Of a stretch of DNA of 64,000 nucleotides, positions 43,681 to 53,182 are shown piece after piece. This DNA comes from Streptomyces tuirus (GTDB taxonomy: Bacteria; Actinomycetota; Actinomycetes; Streptomycetales; Streptomycetaceae): assembly GCA_018195615.1 (NCBI GenBank), contig JAGTPG010000002.1, positions 2,236,501-2,300,500 of the forward strand, given 5' to 3'. A model generated the notes under the pieces. The model did not search any database and was not told the DNA's origin. It worked only from the letters and a program-made list of their open reading frames with translations. A program made the position numbers and the translations under genes. The stretch's first letter is position 1; every line of letters starts with the position of its first letter.

Positions 43681-44933
43681 TCAGCCGAAGAAGTTCCGTA
43701 CGTGCTCCAGGCCGTCGACCAGCGCGTCGATCTCGGCCGGCGTGGAGTACAGATAGAACGACGCTCGCGTGGTCGCAGGAATTCCGTACCGGAGGCAGAC
43801 CGGCCGCGCGCAGTGGTGACCGACCCGGACCGCTATGCCCTGCTCGTCGAGGACCTGGCCCACGTCGTGCGGGTGGATGTCGCCGAGGGTGAAGGAGATC
43901 GCCGCGCCGCGCTCCTCGGCCGTGGTGGGGCCGATGATGCGCAGGTCGGGGACCTCCAGCAGCCGCTTGACCGCGTACTCGGTCAGCGCGTGCTCGTGGG
44001 CGAGGATCTTGTCCATGCCGATCGAGTTGAGGTAGTCGATCGCCGCGCCGAGACCGACCGCCTGCGCGATCGGGGGCGTGCCCGCCTCGAACTTGTGCGG
44101 AGCCGGGGCGTACGTCGACGAGTGCATCGACACCGTCTCGATCATCTCGCCGCCGCCGAGGAACGGAGGCAGGTCCTCCAGCAGCTCCTGGCGGCCCCAG
44201 AGGACGCCGATGCCGGTCGGGCCGCACATCTTGTGGCCGGTGAAGGCCACGAAGTCGGCCTGCAGGGCCTGCACGTCCAGCGGCATGTGCGGCGCGGCCT
44301 GGGAGGCGTCGACGCAGACCAGCGCGCCGACCTCCTGGGCGCGGCGCACGATCGCCTCGACCGGGTTCTGGGTGCCCAGGATGTTGGACACCAGCACGAA
44401 GGAGACGATCTTCGTCTTCTCCGTGATGACCTGCTCGATGTTCGACAGGTCGAGGCGGCCGTCGTCGGTGAGGCCGAACCACTTCAGCTGCGCGCCCGTG
44501 CGCTGCGCGAGCAGCTGCCACGGAACGATGTTGGAGTGGTGCTCCATCTCCGTGATGACGATCTCGGTGTCGGAGTCCACGCGGTAGGGCTCGTCGGCCC
44601 AGCCCAGCATGTTCGCCACGAGGTTGAGCGACTCGGAGGCGTTCTTGGTGAAGATCACCTCGTCGCGCGAGGGCGCGTTGATGAACTCCGCGACCTTGTC
44701 GCGCGCGCCCTCGTACAGCGCCGTGGCCTCCTCGGCGAGGACGTGCACGCCACGGTGGACGTTGGCGTTGTGCTGCTCGTAGTACTCGGAGAGCACGTCG
44801 AGCACCTGGCGTGGCGTCTGCGAGGTCGCCGCGTTGTCCAGGTACACGAGCTTCTTGCCGTCGTGGACGACGCGGTCCAGGATCGGGAAGTCCTTGCGGA
44901 GCGCCTCGGTGTCGAGGAGGCCCGGCAGCTGTG

Positions 44934-44937
<4 letters not shown>
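43681..44937 (-). CDS. sufS: cysteine desulfurase SufS
   Basis: 418-residue class II PLP cysteine desulfurase that supplies persulfide to SufU/SufB. Key marks are YLDNAATSQTPRQVLDVL, EHHSNIVPWQLLAQRTG, the PLP Lys in FVAFTGHKMCGPTGIG and the catalytic Cys in VRVGHHCARPVCLRYG. The GTG start at 44937 overlaps the sufC stop (GTGA). It is intact. Confidence 0.95.
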
Positions 44938-45698
<761 letters not shown>

Positions 45699-45705
45699 GG
45701 GTGCC

Positions 45706-46026
45706 TCAGGACTCCTGGGTGAGGGAGACGAGCACGTCGTCCCCTTCGATCTTTACGGGGTATACGGGGACGGGGCGCGTCGCCGGAAGGGCGTCGGGCT
45801 TGCCGGAGCGGAGGTCGAAGCGCGAGCCGTGCAGCCAGCACTCGATGTGACAGTCGTCGACCTCGCCCTCCGACAGGGAGACGTTCGCGTGCGAGCAGAT
45901 GTCGTGGATCGCGAACACCTCGCCCTCGGTCTGCACGATGGACATGGGCGTACCGTCGAGCTCCACCCGCTTCGGGGTGTCGTCCTCCAGCTCGCTCAGT
46001 CCACAGACGCGTACGAATGCGGTCAT
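45706..46026 (-). CDS. Rieske [2Fe-2S] ferredoxin of the suf operon
   Basis: 106-residue small Rieske ferredoxin, similar to those annotated as dioxygenase ferredoxin subunits. The cluster ligands are in the paired motifs CSHANVSLSEG and CWLHGSRFDL. Within actinobacterial suf operons this gene lies regularly between sufD and sufC and probably acts in cluster assembly or electron supply rather than aromatic oxidation. The ATG at 46026 overlaps the sufD stop (ATGA). Confidence 0.9.
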   Translation of the reverse strand: MTAFVRVCGLSELEDDTPKRVELDGTPMSIVQTEGEVFAIHDICSHANVSLSEGEVDDCHIECWLHGSRFDLRSGKPDALPATRPVPVYPVKIEGDDVLVSLTQES

Positions 46027-47207
46027 CCGACCGACGCCTCCAGCTCCTCCTCGATCTTGGCGATCAGGCGCTCCTCGATGTCGGGGAGGCCGATCTGCTG
46101 GACCAGCTCGGCGAAGAAGCCGCGGACCACGAGGCGGCGGGCCTCGTACTCCGGGATGCCGCGGGCCATGAGGTAGAAGAGCTGCTCGTCGTCGAAGCGG
46201 CCGGTGGCCGAGGCATGGCCGGCGCCGACGATCTCGCCGGTCTCGATCTCGAGGTTCGGTACGGAGTCCACGCGCGCCCCGTCGGTGAGGACCAGGTTGC
46301 GGTTCATCTCGTACGTGTCGGTGCCCTCGGCCTTGGCCTCGATGAGCACGTCGCCGATCCACACCGCGTGCGCGTCGTCGCCCTGGAGCGCGCCCTTGTA
46401 GACGACGTTCGACTTGCAGTGCGGGACGTTGTGGTCGACCAGGAGGCGGTGCTCCTGGTGCTGGCCCTGGTCGGTGAAGTACAGGCCGAACAGCTCGGCC
46501 TCTCCGCCGGGGCCGGCGTAACTCACGCGCGGGTGCAGCCGGACGACGTCGCCGCCGAAGGTGACGACGACCGACTTGAAGGAGGCGTCGCGGCCGACGA
46601 GCGCGTTGTGCTGCGCGACGTGGACGGCCTTCTCGTCCCAGTCCTGGACGGAGACGACGGTCAGCTTGGCGCCGTCGCCCAGGAGGTAGTCGACGTTGGC
46701 GGCGAGCACCGCGTCACCGGTGTGGTCGATGACCACGACGGCCTCGGCGAAGGCGCCCAGCTCGATCACCTGGTGGCCGAAGGCGGTGCCGCCCTCGCCG
46801 TGCACCGCGATGCGGATGGGCTCGGTGAGGACGGTCTCCTTCGGGACGGTCACGACCGAGGCCTTCTCGAACGCGGAGTAGGCCTGGGCGGCGACGCGGT
46901 CCACCGGGGTGCCCGCCTTGCCGAGCCGCGCGTCGTCGCGGCCGACGGCCTCGACGGTGACGCCCTCGGGGGCCTGGACGTCGACCTTCACGCCGTCGCC
47001 GTTCGCCACGGCGGTGCCGTCGTGCAGACCGCGCAGGCGCTCCAGCGGGGTGAACCGCCACTCCTCCTCCCGGCCGTGCGGGACGGGGAAGTCCGCCACG
47101 TCGAAGGAGGGCGGCGCGCTCATGCGCGTGGCGACGGTCGACTCGGCCGCCACCGCGATCGAGCCGGTGGTGGTGGAGCCCACCGGGATGTTCTGGGCCT
47201 CAGCCAT
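46023..47207 (-). CDS. sufD: Fe-S assembly scaffold protein SufD
   Basis: 394 residues. The SufBD core begins in the middle with FGHQVIELGAFAEAVVVIDH and includes YLLGDGAKLTVVSVQDWDEK, DHNVPHCKSNVVYKGALQGD and the C-terminal GRFDDEQLFYLMARGIPEYE, EARRLVVRGFFAEL. It lacks the SufB-specific Cys-rich cluster site and forms the SufBC2D complex. A 58-base spacer separates it from sufB. Confidence 0.93.
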   Translation of the reverse strand: MAEAQNIPVGSTTTGSIAVAAESTVATRMSAPPSFDVADFPVPHGREEEWRFTPLERLRGLHDGTAVANGDGVKVDVQAPEGVTVEAVGRDDARLGKAGTPVDRVAAQAYSAFEKASVVTVPKETVLTEPIRIAVHGEGGTAFGHQVIELGAFAEAVVVIDHTGDAVLAANVDYLLGDGAKLTVVSVQDWDEKAVHVAQHNALVGRDASFKSVVVTFGGDVVRLHPRVSYAGPGGEAELFGLYFTDQGQHQEHRLLVDHNVPHCKSNVVYKGALQGDDAHAVWIGDVLIEAKAEGTDTYEMNRNLVLTDGARVDSVPNLEIETGEIVGAGHASATGRFDDEQLFYLMARGIPEYEARRLVVRGFFAELVQQIGLPDIEERLIAKIEEELEASVG

Positions 47208-47265
47208 GGCTGTCGTAGTGCTCGCTTTCCGTTACGTAAGGGGCTTGATGGGGCTGCGGACGGGA

Positions 47266-48687
47266 TTAACCGACCGCGCCTTCCATCTGCAGCTCGATCA
47301 GCCGGTTGAGCTCCAGCGCGTACTCCATGGGGAGCTCCTTGGCGATGGGCTCGACGAAGCCGCGCACGATCATCGCCATGGCCTCGTCCTCGCTCAGGCC
47401 GCGGCTCATCAGGTAGAAGAGCTGGTCCTCGGAGACCTTGGAGACGGTGGCCTCGTGGCCCATGGACACGTCGTCCTCGCGGACGTCCACGTAGGGGTAG
47501 GTGTCCGAGCGGGAGATCGTGTCGACCAGCAGCGCGTCACAGAGCACGTTCGACTTGGAGCCGGGGGCGCCCTCGCCGATCTCGATGAGACCGCGGTAGG
47601 AGGTACGGCCGCCGCCTCGCGCCACCGACTTGGAGACGATGTTCGAGGACGTGTTGGGGGCCATGTGGACCATCTTGGCGCCCGCGTCCTGGTGCTGGCC
47701 CTCGCCGGCGAAGGCGATGGACAGGGTCTCGCCCTTGGCGTGCTCGCCCATCAGGTAGACGGCCGGGTACTTCATCGTCACCTTGGAGCCGATGTTGCCG
47801 TCGACCCACTCCATGGTCGCGCCCTCGTAGGCCACGGCGCGCTTGGTGACCAGGTTGTAGACGTTGTTCGACCAGTTCTGGATGGTCGTGTAGCGGCAGC
47901 GGGCGTTCTTCTTGACGATGATCTCGACGACCGCGGAGTGCAGCGAGTCCGACTTGTAGATCGGGGCGGTGCAGCCCTCGACGTAGTGCACGTAGGCACC
48001 CTCGTCGACGATGATCAGGGTCCGCTCGAACTGGCCCATGTTCTCCGTGTTGATGCGGAAGTAGGCCTGGAGCGGGATCTCCACGTGCACGCCCTTCGGC
48101 ACGTAGATGAAGGAGCCGCCGGACCACACGGCGGTGTTCAGCGCGGCGAACTTGTTGTCACCGGCCGGGATGACCGTGCCGAAGTACTCCTTGAAGAGCT
48201 CCGGGTGCTCCTTCAGGGCCGTGTCGGTGTCGAGGAAGATGACGCCCTGCTCCTCCAGGTCCTCGCGGATCTGGTGGTAGACGACCTCCGACTCGTACTG
48301 CGCGGCGACACCGGCGACGAGGCGGTTCTTCTCGGCCTCGGGGATGCCCAGCTTGTCGTAGGTGTTCTTGATGTCCTCGGGCAGGTCCTCCCAGGAGGCC
48401 GCCTGCTTCTCCGTGGAGCGCACGAAGTACTTGATGTTGTCGAAGTCGATCCCCGACAGGTCCGAGCCCCAGTTCGGCATGGGCTTCTTCTCGAACAGAC
48501 GCAGGCCCTTGAGGCGGAGCTTGGTCATCCACTCCGGCTCGCTCTTCTTGTCGGAGATGTCGCGGACGACGTCCTCGTTGATGCCGCGCTTGGCAGAGGC
48601 GCCGGCCGTGTCGGAGTCGGCCCAGCCGTACTCGTACTTGCCCAGGCCCTCGAGCTCAGGGTGGGCAGTCTCCGTGGGGAGAGTCAT
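47266..48687 (-). CDS. sufB: Fe-S assembly scaffold protein SufB
   Basis: 473 residues, intact. SufB features are KYEYGWADSDTAGASAKRGI, FVRSTEKQAASWEDLPEDIK, GGSFIYVPKGVHVEIPLQAY, VEGCTAPIYKSDSLHSAVVE, AYVHY and the final ELPMEYALELNRLIELQMEG. The conserved Cys at VLCDALLVDT is the presumed cluster-related residue. GGGAGGAAC lies before the ATG at 48687, which also overlaps the regulator stop (ATGA). First structural gene of the operon. Confidence 0.95.
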   Translation of the reverse strand: MTLPTETAHPELEGLGKYEYGWADSDTAGASAKRGINEDVVRDISDKKSEPEWMTKLRLKGLRLFEKKPMPNWGSDLSGIDFDNIKYFVRSTEKQAASWEDLPEDIKNTYDKLGIPEAEKNRLVAGVAAQYESEVVYHQIREDLEEQGVIFLDTDTALKEHPELFKEYFGTVIPAGDNKFAALNTAVWSGGSFIYVPKGVHVEIPLQAYFRINTENMGQFERTLIIVDEGAYVHYVEGCTAPIYKSDSLHSAVVEIIVKKNARCRYTTIQNWSNNVYNLVTKRAVAYEGATMEWVDGNIGSKVTMKYPAVYLMGEHAKGETLSIAFAGEGQHQDAGAKMVHMAPNTSSNIVSKSVARGGGRTSYRGLIEIGEGAPGSKSNVLCDALLVDTISRSDTYPYVDVREDDVSMGHEATVSKVSEDQLFYLMSRGLSEDEAMAMIVRGFVEPIAKELPMEYALELNRLIELQMEGAVG

Positions 48688-49427
48688 GCGGGGTTCCTCC
48701 CGGCCGTGCTTGCAGATGCGTTGTGGGAAATCTTGGGGATGAACGTCGTGCAGACGCCGTCGCCGTGCGCGATGGTGGCGAGCCGCTGTACATGCGTACC
48801 TAGCAGCTCGGCGAAAAATTCCGTCTCCGCCTCGCACAGCTGGGGGAACTGCTCGGCGACGTGGGCGACCGGGCAGTGGTGCTGGCAGAGCTGTTCACCC
48901 TTCTGCGGGTGGGGCGCGCTGCGCGCCGTAGCAGCGTACCCGTCCGCGCTCAGGGCCTTGGCCAGCGCTTCGGTCCGCTCCTCGGGCGTGGCGGCCTCGA
49001 CCGCCTTGCGGTACGCGCCGGCCTGCGCGGCGATCCTTGCGCGGGCGAAGGCGGCGATCGCCTCGCTGCCTCCCTCACGGTCGGCGATCCAGCGCAGGGC
49101 GTCCGCGGCGAGCTTGTCGTACGACTGGTCGAAGGCGTCCCGGCCGCAGTCCGTCAGGGCGAACACCTTGGCGGGGCGGCCGCGGGTGCGCGCGCCGTAG
49201 ACCCGCTGCTCGCGGGCCTCCACGACACCGTCGCCCGTGAGGGCGTCGAGGTGCCGGCGTACGGCCGCCTGGGTGAGGCCCAGCCGCTCGGCGAGCTCCG
49301 CGACGGTCGACGGGCCGTGGTCCAGGATGGACCGCGCGACCCGGTTGCGGGTGGACCGCTCCCCGGTCGCGAGCTCCTCCTGAGGGGCCCCCGTGGGGGT
49401 CTCCCGAGCCTCGCCGACGTTTTTCAC
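48684..49427 (-). CDS. sufR: SufR-type Fe-S-sensing transcriptional regulator
   Basis: 247 residues from GTG 49427. The N-terminal DeoR/ArsR-like helix-turn-helix is STVAELAERLGLTQAAVRRH, LDALTGDGVVEAREQRVYGA, RTRGRPAKVFALTDCGRDAF. The C-terminal cluster-binding cysteines are QLCQHHCPVAHVAEQFPQLC and DGVCTTF. Regulators of this type repress suf when their cluster is present and release it when Fe-S is scarce. Its stop overlaps sufB. Start choice is uncertain; an ATG at 49499 would add 24 residues but without the usual conservation. CAAC-N6-GTTG covers the start (49427-49440), a possible operator. Confidence 0.9.
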   Translation of the reverse strand: MKNVGEARETPTGAPQEELATGERSTRNRVARSILDHGPSTVAELAERLGLTQAAVRRHLDALTGDGVVEAREQRVYGARTRGRPAKVFALTDCGRDAFDQSYDKLAADALRWIADREGGSEAIAAFARARIAAQAGAYRKAVEAATPEERTEALAKALSADGYAATARSAPHPQKGEQLCQHHCPVAHVAEQFPQLCEAETEFFAELLGTHVQRLATIAHGDGVCTTFIPKISHNASASTAGRNPA

Positions 49428-49499
49428 AACGCCATTGTTGCGTAATTCCTCGGAGCCGGGCAAGCCGCGTCCGGCCCGACCGCGGGTGCCCTGCGTCAC

Positions 49500-49513
49500 T
49501 TAGGCATACCTAA
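49500..49513. promoter_or_regulatory. DmdR/IdeR-type iron-box candidate
   Basis: TTAGGCATACCTAA matches its reverse complement at 12 of 14 positions and has the TTAGG...CCTAA ends of actinobacterial iron boxes. It lies 73 bases upstream of sufR and 76 bases upstream of the AAC(3)-like gene, so either or both could respond to iron. Confidence 0.5.
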
Positions 49514-49588
49514 TCTGACCTGCGGAAATGATCTCCGATCGATCAAACGGGTGGCATGCCGAGGCCTCTTCGGGGAGACTCACGAACC

Positions 49589-50399
49589 ATGCCCACACCC
49601 CTCCGACCGGCCCACTTGTCACCCAGGACACTCTGCGCGCGCAGCTGGGCCGGCTGGGTGTGCGACCCGGCGAGACCCTCCTCGTGCACTCCTCGCTCAG
49701 CTCCCTCGGCTGGGTCAACGGCGGTGCCGTCGCGGTGGTGCGAGGGCTGCTCGACACGCTCGGACCGCAGGGCACGCTGGTCGTTCCGACGCAGACCGGT
49801 GACCTGTCCGACCCGGCCCTGTGGGGCAACCCGCCCGTTCCCCGCAGTGGTGGGCGGACATCCGTGCCACCATGCCCGCCTACGACCCGCGGATCACGCC
49901 CACGCGCGGGGTCGGCGTCGTCCCGGAGACCGTGCGCACCTGGCCCGGCGCACTGCGCAGCGCGCATCCTCAGACCTCGTTCGCGGCGCTCGGGCCGCGC
50001 GCGGCGCAGGTGACCGAGGGCCACTCACCCGACTGCCGGCTCGGTGAGCGCAGTCCGCTGGCGAAGCTGGAGGCGATGGGCGCCCGGGTCCTGCTGCTCG
50101 GCGCCGGCTACGCCTCCTGCACCAGCTTCCACCTGGCCGAGTACCGCATACCGTCCCCGCGCGTCGCCGTGGGCCGGCCGGGTCCCGACGGCTGGGAGAC
50201 CGTCACCGAGGTGTCGATCAGCTCGGACCGCTTCGACGAGCTGGGCTACGACTTCGAACGGGACCGTCCCGTCGTGCGGGGCAAGGTGGGGGCGGCCGAG
50301 GCGCGGCTGTTCCCGGTGGCCGACGCGGTGGCCTACGCCGAGCGGTGGCTGCCCGTGCACCGGCCCCGTGAGGAGGAGTTCCCGCACCCCCGGGTCTGA
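49589..50399 (+). CDS. AAC(3)-family acetyltransferase-like protein (two apparent frameshifts)
   Basis: About 270 residues after restoring one C near 49,600 and one base near 49,843. It resembles the aminoglycoside 3-N-acetyltransferase fold: LRAQLGRLGVRPGETLLVHS, SLSSLGWVNGGAVAVVRGLL, LGPQGTLVVPTQTGDLSDPA, QWWADIRATMPAYDPRITPT, RGVGVVPETVRTWPGALRSA and HPQTSFAALG. The last contain the conserved acetyl-CoA and His-site segments. Chromosomal homologues exist in many actinomycetes and need not confer resistance. It is divergent from sufR. Confidence 0.8.
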
Positions 50400-50430
50400 G
50401 CCCCGTTCGGCCTACCTAGACTCTGGACCC

Positions 50431-51354
50431 ATGCGAAGTGAGCCCGTGGTCCAGGTCCAGGCCCTGGTGAAGCGGTACGGCACGAAGACCGCGGTGGACG
50501 GGCTCGGCCTGGTGGCCCACCAGGGCGTGACCGCCGTGCTCGGCCCCAACGGGGCGGGCAAGACGACCACGGTCGAGACCTGCGAGGGGTACCGGAAGCC
50601 GGACTCCGGCACGGTACGCGTCCTGGGCCTCGACCCGGTCAGAGACTCCCGTGAGCTGCGGCCCCGCATCGGCGTGATGCTCCAGTCCGGCGGCGTCTAC
50701 TCGGGCTCGCGCGCCGACGAGATGCTCCGCCATGTGGCCAGGCTGCACGCCCACCCCCTGGACGTGGACGCGCTGATCGAGCGCCTCGGGCTCGACTCCT
50801 GCGGCCGGACGACCTACCGGCGGTTGTCGGGCGGGCAGCAGCAGCGGCTCGCGCTGGCGATGGCCGTGGTCGGGCGACCGCAGCTGGTGTTCCTGGACGA
50901 GCCGACCGCCGGGCTCGACCCGCAGGCCCGCCGCGCCACCTGGGACCTGATCCGGGACCTGCGCGCCGACGGCGTCTCGGTGATCCTCACCACGCACTAC
51001 ATGGACGAGGCCGAGCAGCTCGCCGACGACGTGGCGATCATCGACGCCGGCCGGGTCATCGCCCAGGGCTCGCCGGAGGAACTGTGCCGGGGCGGCGCCG
51101 AGAACACGCTCCGCTTCTCCGGCCGCCCCGGTCTGGACGTCGGCTCGCTGCTGAAGGCCCTCCCCGCCGACTCCTCGGCCGCGGAGCTGACGCCGGGTTC
51201 CTACCGGGTCGTCGGCAAGGTCGATCCGCAACTGCTCGCGACGGTCACCTCCTGGTGTGCCCAGCACGGCGTGATGCCGGAGAAGATCTCGGTGGAGCGG
51301 CACACCCTGGAAGACGTCTTCTTGGAGCTCACGGGTAAGGAGCTGCGTTCGTGA
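50431..51354 (+). CDS. ABC transporter ATP-binding protein (DrrA-like)
   Basis: 307-residue ATPase of an ABC-2 type exporter. Walker A is LGPNGAGKTTTVETCEGY, signature YRRLSGGQQQRLALAMAV, Walker B PQLVFLDEPTAGLDPQARR and H-loop VILTTHYMDEAEQLADD. A C-terminal regulatory domain follows (about 230-307). It sits directly before ctaA, so it may export haem- or drug-like substrates; that is inferred only from place. GTGA overlap links it to the permease gene. Confidence 0.92.
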   Translation: MRSEPVVQVQALVKRYGTKTAVDGLGLVAHQGVTAVLGPNGAGKTTTVETCEGYRKPDSGTVRVLGLDPVRDSRELRPRIGVMLQSGGVYSGSRADEMLRHVARLHAHPLDVDALIERLGLDSCGRTTYRRLSGGQQQRLALAMAVVGRPQLVFLDEPTAGLDPQARRATWDLIRDLRADGVSVILTTHYMDEAEQLADDVAIIDAGRVIAQGSPEELCRGGAENTLRFSGRPGLDVGSLLKALPADSSAAELTPGSYRVVGKVDPQLLATVTSWCAQHGVMPEKISVERHTLEDVFLELTGKELRS

Positions 51355-52120
51355 CCGCCACCGGCACCTATGCGCCGAAGCCGGGGCCGCGCCCCTGACC
51401 CGCATGATCGCGGCCCAGGCCGCGCTCGAGACGAAGATGCTGCTGCGCAACGGCGAGCAGCTGCTGCTCACCGTCGTCATCCCGACCCTGCTCCTGGTGC
51501 TCTTCAGCACCGTGGACATCGTCGACACGGGCGCGGGCGACGCGGTCGACTTCCTCGCGCCCGGCGTCCTCGCGCTCGCGGTGATGTCGACCGCGTTCAC
51601 CGGGCAGGCGATCGCGACCGGCTTCGAGCGCCGCTACGGCGTCCTGAAGCGGCTCGCCTCCTCTCCCCTGCCGCGCTGGGGACTGATGACCGCGAAGACG
51701 CTGTCCGTGCTGGTCACCGAGGTGCTCCAGGTGGTGTTGCTGACGGTCATCGCCTTCGCGCTCGGCTGGTCGCCGCGGGGCAACCCGTTCGCCGTCCTGC
51801 TGCTCCTGGTCATCGGTACGGCGGCCTTCTCGGGACTCGGCCTGCTGATGGCCGGGACGCTCAAGGCCGAGGCGACGCTCGCCGCCGCCAACCTGGTGTT
51901 CCTGCTGCTGCTCGTCGGCGGCGGGGTCGTCGTCCCGCTGGACAGGTTCCCCGCCGCCGCGCAGGACGTACTCGGCCTGCTGCCCGTCTCGGCCCTGTCC
52001 GACGGGCTGCGGGACGTGCTCCAGCACGGAGCCGGGATGCCCTGGGGCGACCTCGGCATCCTCGCCGTCTGGGCGGTCGTGGGGCTGGCGGCGGCCGGGA
52101 AGTTCTTCCGCTGGGAGTAG
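51351..52120 (+). CDS. ABC-2 type transporter permease (one apparent frameshift)
   Basis: About 256 residues after restoring one G near 51,378. The GTG at 51351 overlaps the ATPase stop and gives VTATGTYAPKPG; after the break AAPLTRMIAAQAALETKMLL continues the conserved permease. Six hydrophobic segments follow, starting QLLLTVVIPTLLLVLFSTV, with the ABC-2 signature FERRYGVLKRLASSPLPRW. Without the repair an ATG at 51404 would drop the N-terminal 17 residues. Pairs with the ATPase as an exporter. Confidence 0.87.
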
Positions 52121-52174
52121 TGGCGGTGCCCTGTGACGGACCCTCGTGAAAGCGTGCACAAGCGGCGTCCTACG

Positions 52175-53182
52175 ATGGTTCGCGTGCCAAACGTGACCCG
52201 CGCCGACGCCTGGGCGGCCCTGCGCAACCCGCTCGCCTTCATCGCCGAACGCTGGACCCCGGAACCCCGGACGGTCCAGCGCGCGGCCCTGTCCGCCGTC
52301 GTGATGTCGGTGATCATCGTGATCACCGGCGGAGCGGTACGGCTGACCGGCTCGGGCCTGGGCTGCCCGACCTGGCCCAAGTGCACCGACGACTCGCTCA
52401 CCGCCACCAGCGCGATGGGCTTCCATGGCGCCATCGAGTTCGGCAACCGCATGCTGACCTACGTGCTGTGCGCCGCCGTCGGCTGGGCGATCATCGCCGC
52501 GCGCTCGCGGAAGCCGTACCGGCGCGGCCTGGTCCGGCTGGGCTGGGCGCAGTTCTGGATCGTGATGAGCAACGCGGTGCTCGGCGGCATCGTGGTGCTG
52601 GTCGGTCTCAACCCGTACACGGTCGCGGCCCACTTCGTGGCGACGTCGGCGCTGATCGCCGTGGCCACGGTGATGTGGCAGCGCGTTCGCGAGGGCGACG
52701 GGCCGCCGCGCCCGCTGGTCGGCAAGGCCGTGCAGCAGCTGGTCTGGTTCCTGGTCGCGGCCGCCGTCCTGCTCATCCTGGTCGGCACGGTCGTCACGGG
52801 CGCGGGCCCGCACGCCGGTGACTCCAGCGAGGTCGAGCGGATGCCGGTCGACTGGGAGACGGTGAGCAAGCTGCACGCCGTGCTGGCGTGGATCGTGGTG
52901 ACGCTGACGTTCGCCCTGTGGTTCGTCCTGAAGGCGGTCGACGCGCCCAAGGGGCCGCTGAACCGCACCCGTGAGCTGTTCCTGATCCTGCTCGCGCAGG
53001 GTGTCATCGGCTACGTCCAGTACTTCACGGACCTGCCCGAGGTCCTGGTCGGCCTGCACATGTTCGGCTCGGCCGTGATGTGGATCTGGGTGCTGCGGGT
53101 GGTGCTGTCGCTGCGGGAGCGCCCCGACGCGACTGTGGACGTGCCCGGGCCTGCCGCCGAGGCCACCCTGACGAAGGCCTAG
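52175..53182 (+). CDS. ctaA: haem A synthase CtaA (COX15 family)
   Basis: 335 residues, eight hydrophobic segments. It oxidises haem O to haem A for cytochrome aa3 oxidase. The four family His residues appear in MGFHGAIEFGNRML, YTVAAHFVATSAL, VSKLHAVLAW and VLVGLHMFGSAVM; TGGAVRLTGSGLGCPTWPKC is the extracellular Cys loop. An upstream -10 like TACGAT (52171-52176) with TGAAAG 18 bases before it suggests a leaderless GTG start at 52184, three codons in. ctaB, the preceding pathway step, lies 1.7 kb away on the other strand. Confidence 0.92.
   Translation: MVRVPNVTRADAWAALRNPLAFIAERWTPEPRTVQRAALSAVVMSVIIVITGGAVRLTGSGLGCPTWPKCTDDSLTATSAMGFHGAIEFGNRMLTYVLCAAVGWAIIAARSRKPYRRGLVRLGWAQFWIVMSNAVLGGIVVLVGLNPYTVAAHFVATSALIAVATVMWQRVREGDGPPRPLVGKAVQQLVWFLVAAAVLLILVGTVVTGAGPHAGDSSEVERMPVDWETVSKLHAVLAWIVVTLTFALWFVLKAVDAPKGPLNRTRELFLILLAQGVIGYVQYFTDLPEVLVGLHMFGSAVMWIWVLRVVLSLRERPDATVDVPGPAAEATLTKA

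Noticed and set aside
49589..50399. Aminoglycoside resistance determinant
   Set aside because: Family resemblance only; chromosomal homologues are common and the substrate cannot be told from sequence.
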